Positions 24,662 through 35,600 of a DNA stretch of 64,000 nt are shown here, piece after piece. Numbering within the stretch: position 1 is the stretch's first letter; every line of letters begins with the position of its first letter. Location: contig CM046839.1 of the NCBI GenBank assembly GCA_025618425.1, forward strand, positions 2,604,831 through 2,668,830, written 5' to 3'. A program made the translations under genes and the position numbers. This DNA comes from Heliocidaris tuberculata. Taxonomy: Eukaryota; Echinodermata; Echinoidea; Camarodonta; Echinometridae. Under the pieces are notes generated by a model. It was not told the origin of the DNA, made no database searches, and was given only the letters and a program-made list of their open reading frames with translations.

Positions 24662-26606
24662 AGGTGAATTATATCACACCGAAGGATAGAAGTTTTTAAC
24701 TTCACCTTTGAAGAAAAGAAGGATTTCAGCGGTTGAGAATGATTGGTACTTACTTTGTATCAACTAGAATAATAATCATTTGATGCAGTTTAAAGATGGA
24801 GTATAGTTTTGGTAAGCACCCCCTCCCAAAAAAATGAATTCAAATCAAGATATTTCTTTGATTTTAGTTGATAACTATTATTAGTAATAACATGGCTCTG
24901 TATTGCCTTTGCAGCTGAAATTTGTCATATAGTCCTGTAGCATGGACTAAAATATATATAATTGTAATAATCTCCTTTGATATAATATGAAAGAAGTAAT
25001 ACAGCCCCACTAAAACAGATTTAAATAACACAGTCGAATTTGGTTGCTTTCGATCCAGTCAAAGATTCATAACGATCGGAAACAAAAACAAAAACAAAAT
25101 CAAAAGGAAAGTGCATGGTGTGTTCCTTTATAAAATAATATCAAATGAATTAATTTAATCCGATTAACACAATACTCATTACGTTAATGCCCCATGCACA
25201 AACGCCGAATTCATCAGAGAGAAATGATATTAAGTCAATTTACCCTTTTAATTCATCGCTTGCGGTTGTGCGACCTGGTTTTTCAATTTCATAACCATTT
25301 CACTGTTGAAACCTCGGGGTAAGCTTTGAAATGTTTCGTGCACTTTCGCGTTTGTCGGGTAATCATGATAATTGTGTGGATTTCATGTTGTTATTTTACC
25401 ACGTTCTCTATTTAAAAAAGCTTTTAATGAAGAAAAATTATTACTCTGTGTTTAATTACAATGTCGTATGTTATATTATATTATTGTTATACATTGAATT
25501 AATCCTGAAACAGCCCGTGAATAATTAATCATATAAATTTTAATTTAAGCATGTAGTCATAGTTGGGCTTTTAAAAAAAGTTTTGTTGGGATACCCTTAG
25601 GGCCTTCTAGAGGAAAGATTCCGAAGCAATCAACTGTAATAATTCATAGTATGCCATTGATTTCACATAACTTATTGCCTGGTTAACTACTAAGTGTGTG
25701 TATATTTAATTAGATTAAAATGGAGAAAGAGACGTCATTTGGGAAGTTTTGACCCGCATTTGCTTCAAAGTAGTAACCCACGTGACCCAGGCCTGTCATG
25801 TATACCGATGTCGGTAAGATTTTAACTTTTCATTTGAAAAGGAGCGGTATATTTTTCATGTTTGATTAATACGTGATGATGACTCTTCTTGTTATAAGCG
25901 CCATTATTCTTATGATAATACATAATTGTTCATATAGCATGAATATTGAAGTTCTTCCCATGATTTACGAGTAACGCATACCCACCGTAAGGTTCGTTCA
26001 ACTGAATTTTGACATGTTCGATGGAACGAATCGGATGTATACGCCATTAGACGATACATTTTCTTTCATGATTACCCAAGGTACAATTTTTTGGTAATCT
26101 TGCACCCCATGATAGGTCTGTTAGCATGATTAGTAGGGTATCCGTGCACCCCCCCCCCCCACCACCAGGACTAAACGAAACCAACTGTTTTAAAATTTTC
26201 TTTAGAATGTAATTTTAAGATATTCAAAATGCTAACCCCCCAAAAGTGGCCCCTCACGGCGAAATCAAGACGGCGTCCAAGGTGACGAAAATAGGCTTTT
26301 ATTCAATTTGTTCGGGGGTCGATCTTATTGCACATTTTTGACATGTTCACCTGTAACTTTATGTTTGATTATCAGATTTCATTGGAACTTGATCATTGTC
26401 TTTAGAATCATATTCCGCACATTTTGATAGTAATCAAATGTATGTACCTCACTGACTGTTGCCATGGCAACCGCATATCTAAATACAAGCCTACACGTTT
26501 TTGAGAAGTTTTTGATAAACACCATAATAAACCCGGCGGCTTCGTTCAGGCTGACAAACTTTTTGTGAATTACATAGATCGTCTAAGTAACTTTAAGAGG
26601 TCAGGG
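24662..26606. other. Non-coding, about 1.9 kb
   Basis: The block near 24790-24880 ('agtatagttttggtaagc', 'tttctttgatttta') resembles one near 29530-29590 and may be a dispersed repeat pair. A C homopolymer lies near 26150. A perfect RFX X-box lies at 26458. No gene is seen. Confidence 0.45.
26458..26471. promoter_or_regulatory. Perfect palindromic RFX X-box motif
   Basis: GTTGCCATGGCAAC is the ideal symmetric X-box bound by RFX factors, two GTTGCC half sites separated by AT. No gene start is visible nearby, so occupancy and target are unknown. Confidence 0.5.
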
Positions 26607-26928
26607 GGTGTTTCATAAAGCCGTTCGTAAGTTACGAACGACTTTACGCACGACTGGTGATATGTTCTTGTGCTAAATGAGATATCCCAGATTTTCCCTG
26701 GTGTTTTGACATGTGGGACTGAATTTCCAATAACCCTATCAATTTTGACAAATAATAAACTTTGCATTCGAATGCTTGTTTAACAGCAAGAATTTTAATC
26801 CACAAAGATCGGATTTCAACTTTAGCTGATGGGAATCAAAATGATTGAGAATCTGATTAGCACCCAAGAACAGGTACCAGTCGTGCGTAAAGTCGTTCGT
26901 AACTTTACGAACAGCTTTATGAAACACC
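26607..26928. mobile_element. 322-bp MITE with 51-bp terminal inverted repeats
   Basis: GGTGTTTCATAAAG at 26607 starts a 51-base terminus that is repeated in reverse at 26877-26928 with about two differences. Each terminus also holds an internal palindrome (CGTTCGTAAGTTACGAACG on the left). The A+T-rich interior has no coding signal. No clear target duplication is visible, so the superfamily stays open. Confidence 0.8.
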
Positions 26929-27228
26929 TCCCAGATCTCATTATATGTAAAATGGGGTGACTCCTGGCCTAGTCTGTCTGCTCATTAGATTTACAATTCA
27001 AACGTTCATTAACAACAATCGTTACCAGACCTCATAAAATTTATCATGTCATATTTCATGCTCTATCAGCTATTCTCCCTAATCATCCTCACAGACAACG
27101 CCGGTCGCATGAGGAAGAAGGGGATACCTAGAGTGGCATATTCAGAAATTAAAAAAGCAAGGGGGGGGTAGAATCCTCTCTAGACCGGGGGCATTGGGAA
27201 ATTTAAAGAGGGGGGATGTAGACAGGCT

Positions 27229-27749
27229 CAGGGGTGTCGATTCGTGTTCATGATTGGGGGGGGGATGGGGGGGGGATGAGGCAGGGAGCAAAGCGACCGA
27301 CGGGGGGGGGGGGGGTGAGGGAGGGGGTATCCCCCTCCCACACCAGGGAATTTTTCAAAAATCTGTCCATAAAACTTGCATTTTAGAGCATCCCAAAATA
27401 GTTTTTAGTGAAAAGATGGAATGCACGGATCCATGCCAATGGACGGAACACTTAATTCAAAATAGCAATGCAAGCGAACGAATTTTCTTCGATATTTTCG
27501 CATTGAAATTATGGCATTTCTTATTTCCTTACTTCTAATCATTAAAGAATGTGATTTTTTTTTAAAGATCAAACATAGTGAGTTTGGGTAATTATTAGTT
27601 TTAAGTTAATGTATCATAATTCTTATTTATTTTATCCCAAAATATTGGGGGGGGGGGGTGGGAATGATAATACAGGCCCTCCCCCACCTCAATTTTTTTT
27701 GGGGGATATATACCCCCATCCCCCCCCCCCCCCCGGATTGACACCCATG
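27229..27749. mobile_element. hAT-type element, about 520 bp, with internal G/C runs
   Basis: The left end CAGGGGTGTCGATTC and right end GGATTGACACCCATG are inverted with 12 of 15 matches. The flanking octamers gacaggct and caccggct agree at 6 of 8 positions. Long G runs lie inside the left end and C runs inside the right end, as in the copies at 384 and 1974. Confidence 0.6.
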
Positions 27750-28443
27750 CACCGGCTTAACCCTCTGCTGCATATGCCACTGATCAATGGGTCTCAACAT
27801 GGCCGACTAGATGACGGCAAAATCTCAGGAACAAAGGGATTCGGTAACTTCGTGGAGGCTTGATTTAATAAATTGTTGAATTTTAATATCTGTCTTGTAT
27901 AATGTTGTTCATAGGGATAAATAAATAGCCAGGCATAGAGAGGTTTTCAAATATATATTATTAAGATATCTATGACTGAATACTCCCATTTACGAAAGCG
28001 TATGGCCATACGCTTTACTCTAACATTGAGTCTATGGGGGAAAATGAGTCTGGCATTTCCGGTCACTTGCATATGTTTACTTTTGTGAAGCACATGATGA
28101 CTTTGAAATGCTTCTTTTTTTCCGGGCTTCATTTTTACACCATATTACATACACTGATAGCATATAAGGCCAGGCAGCTCAGATTTTACCAAGCCTCTAC
28201 AAAGTTACCAAATCACTTTAAGATACAGTGTCTGTGGGATATCGCTTCATATCTCATTTCCGATTTTATGATATTTTTTTTTCTCTTGCTCTGATTGCTT
28301 TCCATTGTTACTATGGTAACCTAATCCACTCCTTCTATTTTATCCTATAGAATATCTGCAGACATGAGGAATGTTCTATATATATTCTGCTCTATAGGTG
28401 TTGTGTACCAGCCTTCTGATTGAAAAAATATGATTCCTTCTCT

Positions 28444-28943
28444 NNNNNNNNNNNNNNNNNNNNNNNNNNNNNNNNNNNNNNNNNNNNNNNNNNNNNNNNN
28501 NNNNNNNNNNNNNNNNNNNNNNNNNNNNNNNNNNNNNNNNNNNNNNNNNNNNNNNNNNNNNNNNNNNNNNNNNNNNNNNNNNNNNNNNNNNNNNNNNNNN
28601 NNNNNNNNNNNNNNNNNNNNNNNNNNNNNNNNNNNNNNNNNNNNNNNNNNNNNNNNNNNNNNNNNNNNNNNNNNNNNNNNNNNNNNNNNNNNNNNNNNNN
28701 NNNNNNNNNNNNNNNNNNNNNNNNNNNNNNNNNNNNNNNNNNNNNNNNNNNNNNNNNNNNNNNNNNNNNNNNNNNNNNNNNNNNNNNNNNNNNNNNNNNN
28801 NNNNNNNNNNNNNNNNNNNNNNNNNNNNNNNNNNNNNNNNNNNNNNNNNNNNNNNNNNNNNNNNNNNNNNNNNNNNNNNNNNNNNNNNNNNNNNNNNNNN
28901 NNNNNNNNNNNNNNNNNNNNNNNNNNNNNNNNNNNNNNNNNNN
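28444..28943. other. Assembly gap, 500 N
   Basis: Exactly 500 undetermined bases. The round number suggests a placeholder, so the true distance may differ. Reading frames that cross it mean nothing. Confidence 0.98.
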
Positions 28944-30946
28944 AACGTGGAACATGTGACCCACCAACGATTTACATTTAAATTATTTTTACGATCATAA
29001 TCGGATTGAAAAATTTGAGAAGATGGAATATGCATGAATACGAGGATAAAACTAAATCTCAGCTTTACAATTTCACCACAGCGGTATTAAAAATCTCGAG
29101 TGAGTCCTCCATTTTGCTGCTTCATTCATTCATTCTACATCACTTACAATGAAATGAATAGAAAGGATATAATCTTAAGAACAAGGCAAAAAATGGAAAA
29201 TTTTAATAGAGACTTTGATAAACAACAATGACGACGGAAATCAGGGACAGAAAAAAAAATATAACAAAAGTCGCTATGACTTTTTGATTTGTTCGCTTTT
29301 GATGTAAATCGTTCCATGATGGTGGTGGTAGGAATCAGTGGCTAAGATCAACATTTCTTATTGTTTACAAAAACCATCTCGACCACTGGGAATATATTTC
29401 ATGCAATTTCACCACATGCTTTGCTCGTTCTTCATCTGTGGTTATTAACCTGTCTCCTTTCATCCTTGTAAACCTATCGCTCGATCGGAAATGCTTCAAA
29501 TATTCAGGGGAATTCCACGCCCTTTAAAGGTAAGAGATAGTTTTGGGAAGCTCTCAAAAACTTTCGTGAGATTTCTTTGATTTTACTTAATAAATAGCAG
29601 GGTACTAACATAACTAAGATGCTGTGAATTTTTTTCCTCCTCAAGTGAAATATTTATCGAATGAGAGGTGAAAAGTAATAAAAATCCTTGGCCCAAAAAA
29701 GAGGGGATGTAAATTCAAACAACGGCTATTGCTGTGTGTTAGAATACGCTACACATAGTGCGAAGCGCTGGGTTTATTGTGCGGGGAACCTTCGGGTGGA
29801 TATGGTCTTACCGTGAGGCAGTGAAAAGCCGTTACCAAGCGTTTCTTACAGATATTTACACTAAAATTTGTTCGAAATCGTGAATGGAATGTTAAATAAT
29901 CTCGTACATGTGTCTTATGATAAAAGGAGAATAGTATGTGACTATGTTAGATAAGTTTCTTGCCAGTATGTTTTTGCTACCGAGACTGTCTGTGAGCTTT
30001 AAGCCTCTAGTTATGGGTGGGTTTCGAGTAGTTGTACGCTATCCTTCTTGTTCATGTTGTTGGTAATATATTTCCAATTCATGAATATTTATATATAGAA
30101 AAACGATCAATTTGGTAATCTCTTTATTGATCATTCTTATCTTGTAGTATTATTACGGATTTCCTGTCAGGTTGTAGCATGGGTCTAGCCAGGACTAGGT
30201 CTAGCCATTGAGAGTGTACCGGTTTCATGGGAGGGGGGGGGGGGGGGGGGGGGGAGGGTGAAATGCGGCAAAACAAGGCCATCGAGTGAGGGAGTGTGTG
30301 GGTGTGGGGGGGGGGGGAGGATGTTGTTTCTTATTCTTTTCACCTTGTCTCCCCACCCTTTTCTTTAAATTTCTCCATCTTTTCGCTGCCTTGTCTCTCA
30401 TTTGATGGGGGAGATGGTGCATGTGCCCCCACTAATAACTACGCCAATGCATCCAGTTGCACATAATAATGCGTTAACTGTGGTCAAGAAGGACGAACTT
30501 TTAAAGTAATAGTGTGTTGCCTGCCGTTCATACCGGCCTCTTCACCATCAATGGAACTTTATTGTAAATCTCAAAATCAGTAGACAGGAATTGTTGATGC
30601 CACTTCAGCATCAATTTCTGTTTAGAACATTTCGTGCATATTTTGGAGTATTGAAACTATTCGATTTGATTTGAGTTGTATACAAACATGAAAGTAATGT
30701 TGTTTCTGTACAAATTCGAAATCGAATGTGGATTTTTTTTTAACAGTCTCTTTGGAATGACCCCAAGAAATAATATAAGTTTTGTAGGGAACAAGTAGTG
30801 GAGATAAGGAGAAAGAATATATCATAAAGGTTGAAAGGAAGCTATCAAACGGAAAGAGTTTCGAATATTAATGAGGGATCTTTCCATCACTTTATTGACT
30901 GACGTAAGCATCGCGCGCGAATCACGGGTCATACTGGTAATATACA

Positions 30947-30960
30947 GTTACCATGGTAAC
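30947..30960. promoter_or_regulatory. Palindromic RFX X-box-type motif
   Basis: GTTACCATGGTAAC lies in an 18-base perfect palindrome (30945-30962) and fits the RFX consensus GTNRCC-N2-RGYAAC. No gene is adjacent. Confidence 0.45.
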
Positions 30961-32062
30961 TGCGAGTCAGAAGGAATGCATTTTTAGAAAGACTTCGAAT
31001 TTTGCGACAAGTTCACCTTCTAACGAATTATCCAGTCGAAACATAATATAACCTGCTTAATTTCTAAATTCTAATTTTCATTGAATTAAGGACATTGTTG
31101 CGTATAAATACCATGGTCTTTGTCAATCTCTTTAAGTATATTTTATCGTACACTGTAAATGACATTATATCCGAACAAAGTAGATTCAAATGATTATTTA
31201 TGATTACTGCCAGAAAGTATAGTGGGGTTTTTTTTAACCCCTTTTTTCCCGTAAAATATTCAAAATGTGGCATTCTTCTCTATCTGAAAATGTAACATTG
31301 ATATAAACCAGATCCCGTATATAAAATAATGAAGTCGTTAATAGTAAAAAGGGGGAAAGGTTCTATTGCCTGCACGAGTTATTCATTATTCGTTAATACG
31401 TCGCAAATTGTTACTATCTGTGTGCAAATTAAAGTTATAATATATTTCGCTTTCAAAGTAAAAACACGCAGATCCACCCCAGTGTTTGAAATAGAACATT
31501 CGATTTATTATTATCGATTGGACTATAATTAGTCTTAATGAGACCTGGAACACATGGCAACAGAATCCATTGATCTCACGAAGTGGGTGATATATGAATC
31601 ATCAATCAGTCTGCATGTAGGACATGAAAATTATGATGTCATTCTTGCATTCCCAATAATACATATTACATACAGAACGATTAACCTTTCACGTACATAA
31701 AGACTATTGGGAAAAACATTATACCAATGGTACGCATATAAGGATCACCCCCAAAAGCCCCCCCCCCCCCCCCCCCCTCACATTGTGAATACCCATTAAA
31801 AACGTCATCCCTCAAAACACTCATTACTCAATCGATTTCTCGCTCTAAGTACCACTTTTAAACATAATGCGGTCGCTTTGATGAATGTTAATGTAAGATG
31901 CATGGGGAATGAGTTGGATAATTACACTGTTAAATATGAGAGAGTATTGAACTGTTGTCATGGAAAGGTCAACTGCCTCTAAAGGTTTTTTATTTCGGTA
32001 ATAAGACTTATACGCCTGTCGTGTGACATTTGTATTTATAGTTATCTACACACAGAGAAAAA

Positions 32063-32127
32063 CGTCTGCTTTAGAGCCAGGATGACGTTAACTCATACCA
32101 GTTTACATAAAGCCAACGTCTCTCTGA
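32063..32127. mobile_element. Decayed hairpin mini-element, copy 3
   Basis: 'cgtctgctttagagccagga' and 'gacgttaactc' match the left arm of the 76-bp hairpins at 13864 and 60825. The right arm is poorly preserved. Confidence 0.4.
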
Positions 32128-32332
32128 CTTTCAGAATTTAAAAGGTTAAAAGGATCGATTTTTAACTTTTAACTGACAATAATATGTATATATATTACAT
32201 ATACAACAGCTTTGTCAACTCTCGTGGAAATAATTATAATTGTGAGAAATGAAATGAGAGAATAATGGTTGCGTATATAGCTAATTCAAAGTTTCCCAGA
32301 ATTGAATCTGGTGTCGCCGAAATCACTGGCCC

Positions 32333-32402
32333 GTCTCCGTGGTCTAGTGGTTAAGGCATTGGCGGTCTAAGCCAACGGCCGGGTTCGATTCCCGGCGGAG
32401 AC
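32333..32402 (+). tRNA. tRNA-like gene, possible tRNA-Arg(TCT), atypical
   Basis: The 70 bases fold as a cloverleaf: a perfect 7-bp acceptor stem (GTCTCCG/CGGAGAC), a 4-bp D stem with one G-T pair, a perfect 5-bp anticodon stem (TTGGC/GCCAA) and a perfect 5-bp T stem. The A box (TGGTCTAGTGG) and B box (GGTTCGATTCC) fit RNA polymerase III promoters. The anticodon loop is GGTCTAA, giving TCT by position, but base 33 is G where tRNAs have T, and the variable loop has only 3 bases. These defects make a translating tRNA doubtful; a pseudo-tRNA or tRNA-derived transcript is equally likely. Confidence 0.6.
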
Positions 32403-32403
32403 A

Positions 32404-32409
32404 TTTTTT
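32404..32409 (+). terminator. RNA polymerase III terminator (T6)
   Basis: Six T start two bases after the tRNA-like gene, the usual place and form of a pol III stop signal. Confidence 0.65.
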
Positions 32410-32501
32410 CAACCTTAATTTGCAAAAATTTCAAAAAGGGAGGGCAGCTCTGGGGAACTTTGAATTAAGCTACGCAACCATTATTCTCTCATTTCATTTC
32501 T

Positions 32502-32502
<1 letters not shown>

Positions 32503-32557
<55 letters not shown>
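32503..32557. repeat. (CA)n-(TA)n microsatellite
   Basis: Dinucleotide run directly at the right end of the tRNA-carrying element. Confidence 0.9.
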
Positions 32558-32559
<2 letters not shown>

Positions 32560-34199
32560 TGATATACCAACTCATTTTCATCTTTTAAGTTTCTCCATTG
32601 AAATACCAAGGTAAAGGTTGAATAGGATTGATATGTATTATTACAAATAATATATCATTTCGGGTTCAGCAATGCACTTCTATGCTGCCACTGAGGCGTT
32701 CGTACATGTACAGTTAACAACACAATTATTCATACCCCTTGTAATTTTGAAGTCTTTTGTGTTTTCTTAAGAATGAAAGGTGGACTAGTGAATTTGGGCA
32801 CTGGTTGAATACTTTTAATTGTTAGCTTGAGGTGAACAATAATTGTGGTTTCATCTCATTTGCATAACAATCTAAATGCTAATATATTAATTTCCTGGCA
32901 TTTCTAGAAATATTCATATCCTGGTCCAGGCATGGCATCGAGGCATATTTTTATGAAAATGTGCATGTGTCAGACATTCCTAAGATTCTGTATATGTTTT
33001 GCAACTATTCAAGAAAGGGTATGAAAAGATATGGACAAGCCATCTTTAAAACAAAAAGTGAATAAATTACCTCTGAACCATCAAATTTCATAAATTGTCT
33101 TGTGTAATTATTTGAACAATTTGTAGCATGTCCAAGTAACATAAATCATGACAAACCAATTTTTTACAAAACAAAATTGAAAAAAAAAAAAAAAATAAAA
33201 ACTTGTTAAGGGTATTGTGTTGTTAACTGTATATGTAGTGCCTTTATTTTTAACAATGTCTGTCAGTTTCCATCATATAAGTGCCATGTTCATAATTCTG
33301 CTTGAATCTAGTATTCACTCAGAAAATGCAGTAAATATGGACCTGTTTTGCATTTATTTTCTCAATTTTTCTACGGTAGATAATAACATGTTCTGTTCAA
33401 TATAGAACGTAAGCACCCCATTCAATGTGAACAAAATACTTTTTTATTGTCGTAAATCAAGTAATTTAATAAATAGTCACAATCCACATGATACGAGAAT
33501 TACACTGTATTTGAACAATACCTTCTTGAAGCCTAATGAAAGCATTTTTTGTCCTATCAGCGTTCGTCTATGGTAGATGTTAAAGTACTATGTTGAATAC
33601 GAAACAACAATTATCCTTTCACAATATGACTTAATAATTGCTTAATGACTTTTTAAATGTCTAATCATTATGATAATTATCATGGACCAGAATATCGCAT
33701 AAATTCATAAGCGTGGTTGTGGATACAATACAAACAATTTATATTTCTCTGTTTCTATAGCAGCATAAAGCTATACAGAACAAATTTAACAGGATTACAT
33801 TCACCATGGAAGACCCGTTGCTTTAAAAGTGAGTGACATTGTGAACACAATGCAGTTGCTGAATGTCTTTGTATTTCCTATATTAGTGTGCATTACCCTG
33901 AGCCAATCCATTACAATGATAACATGACGGGTGATTTGGAAGTGTTCAGCTCGCCGCATCTCTGGCTTCATCATGTTCGTAGAGGTGAATAACGACATTA
34001 TGAGTGGGTAGTAGGAAATGGTGATTAGGGGGTGAATTCGTTACACGCAATGGTCCTCCAGGGCAGACGGGAAAAGACTTCATTGTCTCTGCTCATTACA
34101 CCAGCTGCTAAAACATGCATCACGGGGCCTGTTTGGGGAGCTTGGAAGAGGGTCGGAGAGACGGAATGATAGAATAAGATAACAATGTAAAGGGAAATA
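32558..34199. other. Non-coding, about 1.6 kb
   Basis: A/T-rich with an A run near 33180. I see no gene or structured repeat. Confidence 0.5.
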
Positions 34200-34590
34200 T
34201 AGACAGACAGATGAATATAAAGATATACAGAGAGAGAGATAGAACGGGGGAAAAGGGGGAGGGACAAATGTAGATAGAGAGAGGGAGGGAAGGAAGGAGA
34301 TAGAGATAGAGAGAGAGAGAGAGGAGAGGAGAGAGAGGGGGGGGGGGGGAATCAGAAGAGACCACGTGAAGGGAAAGCAGGAAAGACAGGGGGCTGAAAT
34401 AGAAAAATGAGGGAAGGGCAAAGAGGAAAGTGAGAGAGAGAGAGAAAGAGAGGGAGAGAGAGAGATCGAAAGAGGGAGAATGGGGTAGAAAGAGAGAGAG
34501 GGAGGAGAAAGAGAGAGAGAGATAGAGAGAGGGATGAGAGTGTGGAAGTTAGAAATTGAAACAGAGAGAGAGAGAGAGAGATGAAAGAAA
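34200..34590. repeat. GA-rich purine tract, about 390 bp
   Basis: Almost only A and G on the + strand, mostly GAGA with GGGA and AAAG interruptions, plus a G run near 34338-34349. The Ser/Leu/Pro-rich 196-codon frame on the other strand (34080-34670) is an artefact of it. Confidence 0.9.
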
Positions 34591-34916
34591 GTGAAAGGAT
34601 GATACATCAGAATTGATACGAAAACGCACTTTGTCACGAAGTCGAAGTGCAGGACACAAAGCCAATCCATTTTCCCATTAGTGTTCTCAAAATATACTTT
34701 TTACATCGAGGTTCAGTGATTTGTTGAATACCGCATCACTTCCTGTCACTTCGAGCCCAATTCGAATGAATACTTTCTTTCAATATGAGGTAGCGTATGC
34801 ATTCATCATGTTCATCTAACATGTCAAATGTATAAGATATCTTTCATTCTAACCCAAATGTGTAAATGGTATAGTTTAAATGAATGAAGGGTTTTTACCT
34901 GATGATATCTACACTA

Positions 34917-34959
<43 letters not shown>

Positions 34960-35600
34960 ATACCGCGCTTTATAAGGCCCAAAGCGCTTACAATAATTCA
35001 ATTAAAACTTATGGTAAGAAAAATAACGTTACAACTACAAACTGCTAAAGAGATGTGTTTTCAAGGCCTTTCTGAAGACACTGACTGATGAAGACTGTCT
35101 AATTGTTAGTGGTAAATCATCCCAGTATGAAGCAGACACAGTGAATGTCCTATACCGGCCAAGGTGCGAGTAACTGAATATGTAAGACGTAGAGGATCAC
35201 TGGATTCAATCGCCTGGTAATGTATATAAATTCAAACAGTATCTAAATATTTTGGAGCTTGATTATTAAGGATTTAGACAAACAAAAGTAATTTGAAAAT
35301 TATACGTTGTTTCAAAGGGAGCCATGTTAATGAGTTCAAGAGTGGCTGAGATGGTGGTCCCTAGAACCTGAAGCACCAATCGAGCAGCCCAGTTTTGTAG
35401 TCGTTGCACACGATTTAATTGAGTCGAGGGAATGGTAGAAAGAAGCCCGTTACAATAATTGATACGGGATAGAAATGAAGAACGCACAGCATTATGACAG
35501 GTAGATTGATCAATGAACCTTCTAATAATTCTAACGATATTCCTTAATAAAATACATGTATAGCGCAGGCTGGCTTTATTGCAAAAAACCAACAAACAAA
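34917..35600 (-). pseudogene. 5'-truncated CR1/L2-like LINE, reverse-transcriptase C-terminal part
   Basis: On the minus strand 35595-35266 encodes a segment with SRINYCNGLL, then NRVQRLQNWAARLVLQ, typical of the region after the reverse-transcriptase core in CR1/L2-group LINEs. Further down, in shifted frames, come WDDLPLTIRQSSSVSVFRKA and ALKTHLFSSL, the usual end of this ORF. A short 3' region with 'gtaagcgctttgggcc' and an (ATT)n tail (34917-34956 on +) closes it. Frameshifts and loss of the 5' part make it non-functional. The clade is assigned from remembered motifs. Confidence 0.75.

Larger units (their letters stand above)
27750..32062. other. Non-coding stretch with the assembly gap
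   Basis: Unresolved bases fill 28444-28943. A palindromic X-box lies at 30947 and a near-match (gttactatggtaac) at 28307. G/C homopolymers at 30233-30254 and 31759-31777 resemble the runs inside the hAT elements. No exon is recognised. Confidence 0.5.
32242..32504. mobile_element. Inverted-repeat element carrying a tRNA-like gene
   Basis: The left arm (32242-32300) begins GTGAGAAATGAAATGAGAGA and the right arm (about 32449-32504) is its reverse complement. The first 34 bases match perfectly, then comes a 4-base gap and further matches through 'aattcaaagtt'. The unpaired centre, about 150 bases, consists of the tRNA-like gene, its terminator and short spacers. A (CA)n(TA)n microsatellite abuts the right end. 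The class is unknown. Confidence 0.75.

Noticed and set aside
28376..29035. Reading frames of 179 to 219 codons
   Set aside because: They cross the 500-N gap and consist almost entirely of unknown residues.
30180..30450. Complete hAT-type element around the G run at 30233
   Set aside because: An end-like 'ctacgccaatg' is present near 30445, but no matching left end or 8-bp duplication could be found.
34080..34670. 196-codon Ser/Leu/Pro-rich minus-strand frame
   Set aside because: It follows a GA-rich low-complexity tract and has no recognisable domain.
35266..35595. Host protein-coding gene on the minus strand
   Set aside because: Its residues match the C-terminal part of LINE reverse transcriptases, and the following sequence needs frameshifts, so it is a retrotransposon relic.
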